Source: Chloroflexota bacterium
GTDB lineage: Bacteria > Chloroflexota > Dehalococcoidia > Lucifugimonadales > GCA-2722455
Direction: 5' to 3'
DNA length: 64,000 nt
NCBI GenBank assembly: GCA_002722455.1
Contig: PBMB01000022.1
Span: forward strand, 1 to 64,000
Numbering within the stretch: the stretch's first letter is position 1; every line of letters begins with the position of its first letter. The notes beneath the pieces are model-generated. The model saw only the letters and a list, made by a program, of their open reading frames with translations, did not search any database and was not told where the DNA came from. This document shows, piece by piece, positions 37,001 to 47,159 of the stretch. The translations under genes and the position numbers were made by a program.

Positions 37001-37095
37001 ATAAATATTTTAGCATAAAAAACTGCAATATAAAGTTGAACTGAGTTGCTTACTTTGCTATAATCTTTCTAAATTAAAAAAATAAGGGTAATATT

Positions 37096-37290
37096 GTGGC
37101 TGAAAAAAATGAAGAAGGTATTAATATTAATGTTCGAGTTGTTTTTGAAGAAGTAGCTGAAGATGAAGTGCTTTGGAAAATTTATGAAAAAAATGAAGCT
37201 GGTGAAGAAGTTATTTTTTCAAAAGGTGAAGCAGAGTCAATGTTTGAAGCAAAAGTAGAAGTTAATAATGAATTAATGAGCTTCCTTTAA
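37096..37290 (+). CDS. Small hypothetical protein
   Basis: Short ORF between promoter-like and terminator sequences. Confidence 0.5.
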   Translation: MAEKNEEGININVRVVFEEVAEDEVLWKIYEKNEAGEEVIFSKGEAESMFEAKVEVNNELMSFL

Positions 37291-37530
37291 TATAATTGCT
37301 TAATCAAAAGTCAAAATAAGAAACCACAGACATTTGTTTGTGGTTTTTTTATATCAAAAAATTGATTAATAGAAAACAGTTGTTTTTAACATAAGTTATT
37401 GATAAAAAAGAAAATAGAAAAGAAATAAAACATATAAAAAGAACTTCATTTGTTGTTTTTTTTGATTAAAAAGTGTATAATTTAATGGTGATAATGATTA
37501 TGAAATAACCTAAAAAGAGAGACTAAAACT

Positions 37531-37932
37531 ATGCTATTTTTTTCAAAACGTAAAGACGGTGGTCAAAAATCAAATGTTGACGGATTTTTTCTAATTGAAT
37601 TGAAGTCACTTTTTTCTATCGCAATCTTAAAATTCAACAAGGGTGCTCGTGAAGAGTTTCATTCACATGCTTTCGACGCTTTAACTTGGTTTGTTAAAGG
37701 TGATATCGTAGAAGAAGACGTAAATGGAACAAAATACACTTACAAAAGAAGCTTGAAACCAAAAATCACACCAAAAGATAAAGTCCATAAAGTTATTGCG
37801 AACAAAGACTCTTGGTGTATTACTATTCGTGGTAAATGGGTAGAAAATTGGTTTGAGATTACAAGTGACAAGAAAAAGAAAATCACTTTTGCTCATGGTC
37901 GAAAAGTAGTAAAAGAAGAAATTTTAGATTAA
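37531..37932 (+). CDS. Cupin-like protein
   Basis: FNKGAREEFHSHAFDALTWFVKGDIVEE cupin-like metal/fold motif. Confidence 0.55.
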   Translation: MLFFSKRKDGGQKSNVDGFFLIELKSLFSIAILKFNKGAREEFHSHAFDALTWFVKGDIVEEDVNGTKYTYKRSLKPKITPKDKVHKVIANKDSWCITIRGKWVENWFEITSDKKKKITFAHGRKVVKEEILD

Positions 37933-37971
37933 TGCTCAATAATAAGAAAGCCACTCAATGAGTGGCTTTTT

Positions 37972-38241
37972 TTATATATCATAATAATCCCATTCCTCGA
38001 AAGGGTGGTGTTTTAAGAAGTGTTTCAACGCAGCTTCCGAAGTCGCTTGCACTTCATCTTCAAAATTTCCCGAAACAGTTCCGTATTGTGGGTGAGTTGC
38101 GACAAAGTCGTTAACCCATTCATACCAATCAGAATTAACCTGACCAGTTATTATCCAACCCGAATTATTGTTGCCAATATATTTAGGAGACAATGTTCTA
38201 GCCATTGATGAAAAGTATGTATCATATTTTTGTATAAACAT
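37972..38241 (-). CDS. Hypothetical protein
   Basis: Complete ORF with terminator. Confidence 0.55.
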   Translation of the reverse strand: MFIQKYDTYFSSMARTLSPKYIGNNNSGWIITGQVNSDWYEWVNDFVATHPQYGTVSGNFEDEVQATSEAALKHFLKHHPFEEWDYYDI

Positions 38242-38329
38242 TAAAGACCTCTCTTGTTTTCAGTTGATCTTTAACTTCTGACAATGAGACTTAATGTTTC
38301 TTTTAATTTATCAAATAATGATTAAAAAA

Positions 38330-39004
38330 TCAACTATTAATTAATAAAAAATCTTTATTGTTTAATGCTTTGTCCATTAATTTTTCTTGCCAAGGCTTTT
38401 CTTGAACAACAGTCGAATATATTTCTTTTAACTCTTTTTCATATTTTTTATTTGAAAGGACGCTATTAAGGTATACAGTATCAGATAAAATCTTTTGAGT
38501 TATAACGTCTTTTTCAACAACAAGTCTTTTTAAATCGGATTTAGCTTTTACATAATCATTCTTTGTCATAAAATCTCCTTCATAAGAAATAGAACCTTTA
38601 GCCAAAAAATAAATCAATGATAAGAAAATAGTTTGAAACAATGCAAAAATTGGATTTGATAAAGCTAAAAGACTAACGGCAGTAGCGAAACATTTAACAA
38701 TTCTTTCTTCTTCAAATGTCCTATATTTGATAAATCTTAAAAAAAGATAAGCAAGTGGAACAAGTGCAATAAGAACGATAGAATGTTTGACAACAAACTC
38801 TCGAAAGATCATAAATGAGTCTGTAAATAAACTGAACCAAGTAAGAAATACAGCGACAAATATATATGAAACAAAAAAAGATATTAAGACAGGTTTGAAT
38901 ATTTTTTTATTATGCTTTCTTGTCTTTTCATGATATTCGTAAAATTCTACCTTCTTATCTCTTGCTTTTATTTCTTTATTAATCTGTTTGTATTTATCTA
39001 TCAT
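38330..39004 (-). CDS. Membrane protein with coiled-coil termini
   Basis: Architecture resembles 15083, 18267 and 19661 proteins. Confidence 0.65.
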   Translation of the reverse strand: MIDKYKQINKEIKARDKKVEFYEYHEKTRKHNKKIFKPVLISFFVSYIFVAVFLTWFSLFTDSFMIFREFVVKHSIVLIALVPLAYLFLRFIKYRTFEEERIVKCFATAVSLLALSNPIFALFQTIFLSLIYFLAKGSISYEGDFMTKNDYVKAKSDLKRLVVEKDVITQKILSDTVYLNSVLSNKKYEKELKEIYSTVVQEKPWQEKLMDKALNNKDFLLINS

Positions 39005-39277
39005 ATTAAGTATTCTCCAAACAATCGATGCTTTCTTTTTTAGATAAAGTAAGTAATTGTTCTTTCCATTCTTTTTCTTTTGTGATTTCTTTGTAATTCT
39101 CTATTATTCAATGATCCAAATTTTCTTTACTATATCATTTTTTTTAAAAGAAACAAAGGAAAAAATAGAAAAAATGACAAAAACATTAAATTTATGCTTG
39201 ATTTTGAATCCCGACTCTACTATAATACTTTCTATGCACTGAGCTAACGAACCTTTAACTTAAAAACTTAGAGGATT

Positions 39278-39613
39278 GTGTGTATGAAAAACCAAGAAAT
39301 GAACGTATTTGAACTTTGTCGTCGTGATACAAAAATGTCTACGGATGAAATGTTATCATGGTTAGAAATCGATTTAGAATATGGATACGCAACTGAATTA
39401 GGTGGTCGTTACCTTCGTAGAATTGGCAACGGAAATCTAATGGAGTTTAGTTGTTTAATTCAAGATTTTGATCGTTGGGCAAACTCACGTGCAGAAGACG
39501 AAGACGGTGAACTTCAATTATTGTTTGATTTAGATCGTCGTCCTGATCGTCGAGCTTTCTTGCATTATGTAGAAAGTATTCAAGAAGAACTAATTCTTGA
39601 TATTCAAGATTAA
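39278..39613 (+). CDS. Hypothetical protein
   Basis: TTGATT-N17-TATAAT promoter upstream and terminator downstream. Confidence 0.65.
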   Translation: MCMKNQEMNVFELCRRDTKMSTDEMLSWLEIDLEYGYATELGGRYLRRIGNGNLMEFSCLIQDFDRWANSRAEDEDGELQLLFDLDRRPDRRAFLHYVESIQEELILDIQD

Positions 39614-39656
39614 AAAAAGCACCTAATGGTGCTTTTCTTGTTTTATATCTGAAAAA

Positions 39657-40442
39657 TTATCCTGAGAAGTTTAAATCAATTAATTCTTTAATATCTTCAA
39701 AATCATCATTTGATTTAATGATATCATAGTTTGTTTTTGCAAGCTGATGTATAACCGAAGGCTCCAAATATTCAAAATAGTTTTCAAAAAAAATTTTTTT
39801 AAAGTCTTCATTGTGGTTATTTACTTCTTGTTCGTTTTTAAGTTTAACAGGGTTGATCTTTTCTTTTGTCTTTCCACTCTTAAATTTTTCAATAGTATAA
39901 ATAAATCCGTTTTCGTCGTCGGTTCTTACTGCAATAGTGTCAAAATGGAAATGAACAAAGCCATTGTCAAAATATAAAAAATGAATATCTTTATGTAGCA
40001 GTTTTCTGTATTTATCAATAACATATTCTCTACCTTTTTCATTAATAATATCTAATGGTAAAGAATCTTTTACATAAAAACCTTTTTCTTCAAAAAAAGG
40101 ATCGCTGAATTGCATTAGACTATATAACAACATATTACGTGTCTCTGCTTTTAATGAATCTTCATTACTTTCATACATTGGTAAATTAATGCAAAATCTA
40201 TTTAAATCCTCAAAAAAACCTGTTGTATTGTATTTGTGTATCAAATCTAAATCAAAATGATTTTCAAACTTACTAATTTCAGAATGTGGTATTTCATTGA
40301 AAAATGATTTTAATGCTTTAAATAAGATCATGTGTCTGCCAAACCATAATGTTTCTGTTTTAGAATTGTAAAGCATTGTATATAGAAATAGCTCTGCATT
40401 TGTTAATCTACGGTAGAAGTTCTTTTTCTCTTTTAAATCCAT
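39657..40442 (-). CDS. Hypothetical protein with ELIDLNFSG tail, possible distant family member
   Basis: C-terminus DDFEDIKELIDLNFSG. Confidence 0.65.
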   Translation of the reverse strand: MDLKEKKNFYRRLTNAELFLYTMLYNSKTETLWFGRHMILFKALKSFFNEIPHSEISKFENHFDLDLIHKYNTTGFFEDLNRFCINLPMYESNEDSLKAETRNMLLYSLMQFSDPFFEEKGFYVKDSLPLDIINEKGREYVIDKYRKLLHKDIHFLYFDNGFVHFHFDTIAVRTDDENGFIYTIEKFKSGKTKEKINPVKLKNEQEVNNHNEDFKKIFFENYFEYLEPSVIHQLAKTNYDIIKSNDDFEDIKELIDLNFSG

Positions 40443-40550
40443 AATGTCCCTCCCTTATTTATAAATTATCATTGATATGAAAATAAACAAGAAAATGAAT
40501 AGTTAAAAATAATTCTTGTTGTTCAAATGAAGTTTTGTTATAATAAGTCT

Positions 40551-40760
40551 GTTGAGTAAAGATGTTGTTGCAAAGGTTTCAATATCTTCAATAGGTCGAT
40601 TAAACCTCCCTCTCTTGCACATTATTGAAAAATAATGGATGGTAGATTAATCAATTAAAACTAAATTATTAATAATATTAACCTTTATTAAGGAATATTG
40701 TTCTTAACGCAAGAGAAACAAGCATACATTCCTTAACAATAAAAATAAAAGGTATATATT
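40551..40760 (+). promoter_or_regulatory. Structured 5' UTR, riboswitch-like
   Basis: Promoter TTGTTG-N17-TATAAT (40516-40544); hairpin TTAAGGAAT/ATTCCTTAA; loop GCAAGAGA complementary to upstream TCTCTTGC. Confidence 0.55.
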
Positions 40761-41399
40761 ATGAAAGACTTAGAAAGCAAAATAAAAGACTTCGAAGAAA
40801 TCTTTTCAGAAGATTCAGTTAAAGAAATGAGACAAATGGTTAAATCTCGTTTGAATACAGGCATTAAAAAAAATAGCGCACTAGATTTAATTGCAGTGGC
40901 GAATGGCTTTAAAGATTACAAAACAGCAAAAGGTCTTCGAGATAAAATCTTTCAAAAAAAGCGTAGATATTGGACTAAGGTTGATGAGTATGGTGAAGAT
41001 GCAGATGAAGATTTCCATCTATTCAAATCAATGAGAAAAGAAGAAAAAGAAGCTTTTTTAGAGAAACACAAAGAAGATTCGGTCTGTGAATTGGTTTATA
41101 TGTATGAAAACGTTATTTTATCAGGAAGGGCTTATCTTAGTGAACATTGTTTTACAAAAGAAGACGTTCAAAAAATTATCACGGATAATGGCGGTGTGCT
41201 TTTAGCCTACGATGTAGAAGACGTTAATGGCATGCCTTATTTTACATTTATGTTGCCAAAAGAAGTAAGTGAAAAAGCCTACCTGAAGATTTGTAGAGAA
41301 GCTTATCGTTATGGAGACGAAGAACAAGACGACGATTTTGATTTTGACTACACTGTTGAAAATTATGTAAATTATTTAAAGAGAAGAAATACTTGGTAA
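40761..41399 (+). CDS. Hypothetical protein; helical motif reminiscent of Glyoxalase_8-type proteins
   Basis: LNTGIKKNSALDLIAVANGFKDYKTAKGLRDKI. Confidence 0.5.
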   Translation: MKDLESKIKDFEEIFSEDSVKEMRQMVKSRLNTGIKKNSALDLIAVANGFKDYKTAKGLRDKIFQKKRRYWTKVDEYGEDADEDFHLFKSMRKEEKEAFLEKHKEDSVCELVYMYENVILSGRAYLSEHCFTKEDVQKIITDNGGVLLAYDVEDVNGMPYFTFMLPKEVSEKAYLKICREAYRYGDEEQDDDFDFDYTVENYVNYLKRRNTW

Positions 41400-41692
41400 T
41401 AAGTAAGTAATCAATAAAGAAGCCCGTTATGAAAACGGGCTTTTTTTTGTTTTAAAATAATAAACAAAAGTGAATGCAAAAATATAATCCAAAAATCATT
41501 TTGACTAATGTAGAGAGAGCATTCGTTTTATAATAAATATCCATATAATTCTCCTTACTTCTACAGAGATATCAAAATATAAGATAAAATGCAGTGCTCA
41601 AGATCAAAAAAATAAAGAAAAAACAAATTGAAGTTTTAAAAACAAAGTGATATATTCGGGCGAGAAAATAAAAAAAAATATGAGGAGCTAAG

Positions 41693-42052
41693 ATGAAAAA
41701 AGGTTTATTTGCCTTACTAGGCTTAGGTTGTATAGTAGGTGCAGCAATTGCAGTAGAAAGATATCGAAAATTAATAAAAATGATAGAGTCGGGTGAAGCA
41801 ACAGTATTAGATTTAAGACAAGTTCAGGATTATGAAGCTTATCATTTAAAAAACGCTGAACATTTGAATATTAATGAAGCAGAATGGAATCTAGATAAGT
41901 TCGATAAAGATAAAGTTATAATTATTTATGGTTATTCGTTTATGAAAAATTTATCAGTGATGCAGCATTTTTATAAACAAGGGTTCTTAAAAGTTCATAA
42001 TGCAGGTTCAATAGAAGAATTGTTAAAAATAAAGAAAGAAATGAAAAAATAA
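41693..42052 (+). CDS. Rhodanese-like domain protein, catalytic Cys apparently absent
   Basis: VLDLRQVQDYEAYHLKNAEHLNI..KVIIIYGYSFMKN. Confidence 0.7.
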   Translation: MKKGLFALLGLGCIVGAAIAVERYRKLIKMIESGEATVLDLRQVQDYEAYHLKNAEHLNINEAEWNLDKFDKDKVIIIYGYSFMKNLSVMQHFYKQGFLKVHNAGSIEELLKIKKEMKK

Positions 42053-42090
42053 AAAAAGCAGCTAGTTAGCTGCTTTTTTGTTTTTGTTTT

Positions 42091-43647
42091 TTAGTATGAT
42101 TCTTGAATTAAGTAAACTTCTACTCTTGATAGTTTTGCTTGATAAGCTCTACTATGTTCATTTTCATTTCGTTTTAGTTTAATAGGTTTTGTTCCACCCA
42201 AACCAATTGCTTTAATTCGATCTTCATCAATATTATAAGTAATTTGCAAATATCGTTTAACCCACTCAGCACGTTCTTGCGAAATACCTAATTTTTTATC
42301 TTGGTCGCCAAGTGTTCCTGTATGACCATATATCATAATACGAAAATTAGGATAGTGTTTAAGCTTTGTTGCAATATCGTCAATTGCTTCTTTACTTGAT
42401 TCACGTAGCTCTGAGTTTTTAGTGAATTTAACAGGGTCATTTTTCAATTTACCAAAACTTTTAGCCATTTTCCAATCACTATCAGACCACGGACTAAAAT
42501 TCTTTTCAAGAGAATCAACTAAATTTTGGTTTGGATCTTCTTCTATGATGCCATTTGTATATAAATCAGCCAAATATTCACCATTAACAATATTGTAGGC
42601 ATCTTGGTTTGGTAGTGGATTTCCATTAATATCGCCAAATGAATTCCAAACTTCCAATGTCATTTTAATAGTATCAATAACTTCATGTTTAGCCGACCAA
42701 TCACTTGAATCACAAGCAAACCATTTTGCACAGTTCTCAGTTAAGTTAATCCAGTGAATACCTTCAACCATTTTCTCAATGTTTGCGGTAGACATACCTT
42801 TTGTGTCCTGATCGTCTTTGATTTCCTCTATAAGTTCGCTAGGATTTTCTTTATAGTGTTTTAGAGCCTTGAAGTATGAAACTAAAACAGTTTTAACCAA
42901 ATCAGGGTTGTCTTCACCAAATTCACGTTCTACTGCTAAGACATCTACAATGGTATCTTGTGCGTCTTTTGTACTGATAATTTCTACCATATTTTTATCT
43001 TGTAGTGCAATACTACGATATGGTTCCCAAATAACAGCAGCGTCCACTTCTCCTTTAAGAAGTTTTTTCATTGCATCTTTTGCGCCATCACTTTCAATCA
43101 TATTATTGGAATCTTCAAATACTTTTAAATCATAGTGAGTTGAAACAATCTTACTAAACATTTCAGAAGGAGATTTCAAAGTCAGAGCAATTTTGGCATT
43201 ATTAGCTTCTCTCAAAGCATCAATGTTTGGGATGCTATTCTTGTTGGCAACAACAGAATCACCTTGAAAAGATGTATCAATACCCATAATGATAGAGGCA
43301 GGGTAGTTGAAATCTGCACCTTCTATTACATAAGAACCTACTTCAAGAACTGCGAATTGGGTCTTTTGTGATTTAAGATTTTTCATACGTTCAGTGTAGT
43401 TGGCTTTATCGTCGATACATTCAAAACGAATTCGTTTTTGTCGAAGCATATTTTTCATGACATCACCACAAAGAATTTTATAGCCTTTCCAGCTATCTGT
43501 ATTCACTTTAATGTGATGGTCATAACGTTCAACGTCAGAACTGTTGGTTAATAAATCATTTTTATTATTTTCTTTCATAAAATGCAATGGAATTGAAAGT
43601 AATAAACCGAAAATAACGATTCCAAGAGCGATCATTAATTTTTTCAT
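42091..43647 (-). CDS. Solute-binding (NMT1/SsuA-like) domain fused to OmpA-like C-terminal domain
   Basis: ABC SBP-like N-terminal part; NFRIMIYGHTGTLGDQDKKLGISQERAEWVKRYL C-terminus. Confidence 0.85.
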   Translation of the reverse strand: MKKLMIALGIVIFGLLLSIPLHFMKENNKNDLLTNSSDVERYDHHIKVNTDSWKGYKILCGDVMKNMLRQKRIRFECIDDKANYTERMKNLKSQKTQFAVLEVGSYVIEGADFNYPASIIMGIDTSFQGDSVVANKNSIPNIDALREANNAKIALTLKSPSEMFSKIVSTHYDLKVFEDSNNMIESDGAKDAMKKLLKGEVDAAVIWEPYRSIALQDKNMVEIISTKDAQDTIVDVLAVEREFGEDNPDLVKTVLVSYFKALKHYKENPSELIEEIKDDQDTKGMSTANIEKMVEGIHWINLTENCAKWFACDSSDWSAKHEVIDTIKMTLEVWNSFGDINGNPLPNQDAYNIVNGEYLADLYTNGIIEEDPNQNLVDSLEKNFSPWSDSDWKMAKSFGKLKNDPVKFTKNSELRESSKEAIDDIATKLKHYPNFRIMIYGHTGTLGDQDKKLGISQERAEWVKRYLQITYNIDEDRIKAIGLGGTKPIKLKRNENEHSRAYQAKLSRVEVYLIQESY

Positions 43648-43758
43648 TAATTTTCCTATATGTGTTGGTTAATTAAGTGTTCTTATTATACATAATTTTT
43701 ATAAAAAATAAAAGTTTTTATACAGTAAAACCCTATTATTTTAATAGGGTTTTACTCT

Positions 43759-44667
43759 TTAATCTCTGTAAGAGTCTTTATGCATTAGATTAAAATCTTC
43801 TATACGTTGTTTAATCTCTGGGTCAAGACCTTCTACACGAATTTTTTCAATCATTTGACCAAATTTAGCAGATTCTTTATTGTTGTAGTCAGAAATGTCA
43901 TGATCTGCAACAATAAGGGAACCAAAACCATGATCTTCTTTTTTACAAGCATTTGGGCAACTATCAGGGTGTTCATAATGTTGAGAGATAACTAAAATTC
44001 GAGTTCCCAAGAATAGTGATTCTTCTAAATCATGACTAACAAAGAAAATCGTCATATTATTTTCTTCCCAAATATCTTTTGTAAAGATCTGCAGGTCTTC
44101 ACGAGTTCCAGGGTCTAAGGCTGAAAAAGGTTCGTCCATTAAAAGGATTTCTGGTTTTGCAATAAGAGATTGTGCAATAGCAGCACGTTGTCTCATGCCA
44201 CCTGATAATTCCTCTGGATATTTATTCTCAGAGCCTTTAAGTTTTACTCTTTCAATGTAGTGCATAGCTTCTTCTTTTGCACGATTATATTCAGCAGGAT
44301 TAGACCAACGTTTGAAAAAATTATTGTTAAATTTGTAATGAGCCATAACATTTTCAAATACAGTTTTGTGTGGAAAAAGACTGTAGTTTTGATAAACAAT
44401 GCCACGACGAGAACAAGGAATACCAATTTCTTGATTATTAAGATGAACGATACCTGAATTAGCTGATTCTTGTCCTAAGATTAATCTTAATAGTGTGCTT
44501 TTACCACAACCAGAAGGACCGACTACTGTACAAAACTCACCTTTTCTTACAGACAAGTCAATATCATTAAGAACAATATTATCAGACTTAGTTTTGTTAT
44601 CTGGATATACTTTACGAACATTATTTAAGTATAGGAAGTTTTTATCTTGTTTATTATTCATTTTCAT
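43759..44667 (-). CDS. ABC transporter ATP-binding protein (TauB/SsuB type)
   Basis: Walker A GPSGCGKST, signature LSGGMRQR, Walker B ILLMDEPFSALD. Confidence 0.95.
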   Translation of the reverse strand: MKMNNKQDKNFLYLNNVRKVYPDNKTKSDNIVLNDIDLSVRKGEFCTVVGPSGCGKSTLLRLILGQESANSGIVHLNNQEIGIPCSRRGIVYQNYSLFPHKTVFENVMAHYKFNNNFFKRWSNPAEYNRAKEEAMHYIERVKLKGSENKYPEELSGGMRQRAAIAQSLIAKPEILLMDEPFSALDPGTREDLQIFTKDIWEENNMTIFFVSHDLEESLFLGTRILVISQHYEHPDSCPNACKKEDHGFGSLIVADHDISDYNNKESAKFGQMIEKIRVEGLDPEIKQRIEDFNLMHKDSYRD

Positions 44668-44676
44668 TACCTTTAA

Positions 44677-45852
44677 TTATCGAGTTTTATACCAAGGACT
44701 AACAACTTTTTGTAGCATTGCGATAGAGCGATCTAATAAGTAGCTAATAAATACAATCCACACAATATAAGGGATGATAATATCCATGTTCGCAAATCGC
44801 TTTTCAACAACAATACGATAACCTAATCCAGATTCAGTAGGTACGGTTTCAGACGTTAACAGAAGTAACCAACCAAAGAACAAAGTTAATCTCACTGTAT
44901 CTAAAAAGTGTGGCAGTATTTGTGGAAACACCACTTTACGTATTGTTTGAAAATCACTTGCACCTAATGTTTTTGACTTAACAATTGTTTGAATCGGAAT
45001 GTCTTTAACTTTAAGAGATAATGTTAAGAGCATTGTCGGTAAAACACCAAGGATAATGAATATAATTTTACCAAAATCCTCTACACCAAAAATAATCATA
45101 ATAACAGGCATAATAGCAACAGGCTGAATTAACGAGAACATTGTTGTAAAATCTTTCAATGTGTATTCAACAAGTTTATATGTTCCCATGTAAATACCAA
45201 GAATAAGCGCAAAGCTTGAAGCAATACCCATAGAGATACCAAGTCGAGAAAGACTACTAATAGTGTCATGATAAAGCGCAGAATTAAAGAATCCAATATA
45301 GGCAGCTTCAAATTTTAAAGTGTATTTATCAATAATAAGCGTAGTTTTTTCTGAAAAGCTTGCTGTTTCAGGCAGTGCTTTAATTTTCTTATCAACTTTC
45401 TTGATTTCTTTTTTGATTTTTTTCCAGTCTTTATAAGGATTTTCTTTTGATTTTTTTAAAAGCGGAAGATAAGCTTTTGATTCATTGTTAAGCTTATTAC
45501 TTTCAGCAATTAAATCATTTTGTTTTTGAATTTCTTCATTCTTTAAATCAATGTCTTTCTTATTGGCATTAATTTGATTAGAAACAATTTGTCGATTTGG
45601 TTCAAAAGTGTATTTTTGAAATTTAACAATCATTTTACTAATAGAAGGATAAACCTTTTGTTTAGGGTCAAGAGATGTTTGCTGTGCTGAAAAGACAGAG
45701 TACCCAACAATAGCTAAAATAAAAGGAAGTATTCTTAAAAAGATTTTAAAATGATTGCTTGGGGAAGCAAACATACCCCAAACGTATTTTTTAAAGAAGT
45801 TCTTTATTTGATTTGTGGAAGCATTTTGTGACATTTTGATAACCTTAGTCAT
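44677..45852 (-). CDS. ABC transporter permease with extended N-terminal region
   Basis: Binding-protein-dependent permease motif LGASDFQTIRKVVFPQILPHFLDTVRL. Confidence 0.9.
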   Translation of the reverse strand: MTKVIKMSQNASTNQIKNFFKKYVWGMFASPSNHFKIFLRILPFILAIVGYSVFSAQQTSLDPKQKVYPSISKMIVKFQKYTFEPNRQIVSNQINANKKDIDLKNEEIQKQNDLIAESNKLNNESKAYLPLLKKSKENPYKDWKKIKKEIKKVDKKIKALPETASFSEKTTLIIDKYTLKFEAAYIGFFNSALYHDTISSLSRLGISMGIASSFALILGIYMGTYKLVEYTLKDFTTMFSLIQPVAIMPVIMIIFGVEDFGKIIFIILGVLPTMLLTLSLKVKDIPIQTIVKSKTLGASDFQTIRKVVFPQILPHFLDTVRLTLFFGWLLLLTSETVPTESGLGYRIVVEKRFANMDIIIPYIVWIVFISYLLDRSIAMLQKVVSPWYKTR

Positions 45853-45984
45853 TTATAAATTAAGTGCATATAGTAACATATATTATTTTGTACAACAACA
45901 AAAAAAACATATCACGTTGTTTTTTTTTTCAAAAAAAAAGTCTTCAAGAAGAAGACTTTAATTGTTTTTCAATAAAGGTATTGT

Positions 45985-47022
45985 TTATTTTGACAGGTCA
46001 AGAATAATATCTTTATCGTTGCCAATAACAGTGCCATTACCAATCTTAACACCAAACTCTTCTGAATCAGAATACTCGCCAAGCAAATCAACTGAATCTA
46101 CGAATTCGATAACATTATTCATAATATCTTCTTGTCCTGCATCCATACGTTCTTTGTCAGAAGCTTTTGCAGTTGTGAAGAATCGAGTTGTTTTCATTTG
46201 TTGAATAAACTGTGGTTTTGTAGCACCAGAGAACTCAGCCATAAAGCCAATCATTTCGTCTTGTTTTGCACCACGAGTTGTCATAATTTTCATAGCTCGT
46301 GACCACATTTCTTGAAGAGCTGCTTTATCTTTTTCTGTTACAGTATTGTCATTTCGAACAAATAGCCAGTCTGCAATTTCACCTTTAATTTGAGAAGAAT
46401 CAAACAGAACTTTTGACTTAGGATTTTGAAGAATTGTTTGTAATTCTGGATTCCAAGCAACAACTGCAATTGGTTCTTTTTTCTGGATTCGATCATTCAT
46501 AAGAACAATTAAGTTAAGTGGATCTGCATTATTCTTAACTTGAACGTCCATATCTGTTAGACCACAAGTATCTAGGAATTGATTTAGAAGGAAATGAGAA
46601 ACAGAACGAGTTAGAAGGTAAACTTCTTGACCTTCTAAATCACTACAACTTTCGTAACCATAAGCAACAACAGCATCATTACCATGAGAAGTATCGCCAA
46701 GGATAAGACCTTTTGAAGAAACGCTAGTAGAGAGAACTAGAGCGTCCATGTTAGTCATTGTAACACCATGAATGGCTTCACCTGCATATGCAGCAAGGGA
46801 GTTGTCATAAGTGTTATAAAATCGAATTTCGACATTGGTACCCATTTCTTGGTTTACTTGATCCATAATGCCAAAATCACGAATATAAGCATAAGGTTCC
46901 CAACCAGTATAATGAGAAAAACCAATGACGACTTTATCAGTAGGAAGGCTATTTGCGCTTGAAGTAAATGGGAGTGCGATAGCAAGAGTAGCAAGTAGTG
47001 CTGTTTTTAGTTTTTTAAACAT
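45985..47022 (-). CDS. ABC transporter substrate-binding protein
   Basis: Signal peptide; VVIGFSHYTGWEPYAYIRDFGIMDQ. Confidence 0.85.
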   Translation of the reverse strand: MFKKLKTALLATLAIALPFTSSANSLPTDKVVIGFSHYTGWEPYAYIRDFGIMDQVNQEMGTNVEIRFYNTYDNSLAAYAGEAIHGVTMTNMDALVLSTSVSSKGLILGDTSHGNDAVVAYGYESCSDLEGQEVYLLTRSVSHFLLNQFLDTCGLTDMDVQVKNNADPLNLIVLMNDRIQKKEPIAVVAWNPELQTILQNPKSKVLFDSSQIKGEIADWLFVRNDNTVTEKDKAALQEMWSRAMKIMTTRGAKQDEMIGFMAEFSGATKPQFIQQMKTTRFFTTAKASDKERMDAGQEDIMNNVIEFVDSVDLLGEYSDSEEFGVKIGNGTVIGNDKDIILDLSK

Positions 47023-47159
47023 TTTTCATATTCTCCGTTTTTTAAAGTATAGCTATGATAAATAAAAACGATTTATTTATCAAGCATTTTATATAATTAT
47101 TTTGATTTTATTTTGATAAATAAAGCCCCTGCGAAGCAAGAGCTTTATTGCTATTTAAA

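Noticed and set aside
44260-46962. Plus-strand ORFs inside the ABC/TelA cluster (44260, 44495, 45962, 46768)
   Set aside because: Antisense to confidently identified minus-strand genes
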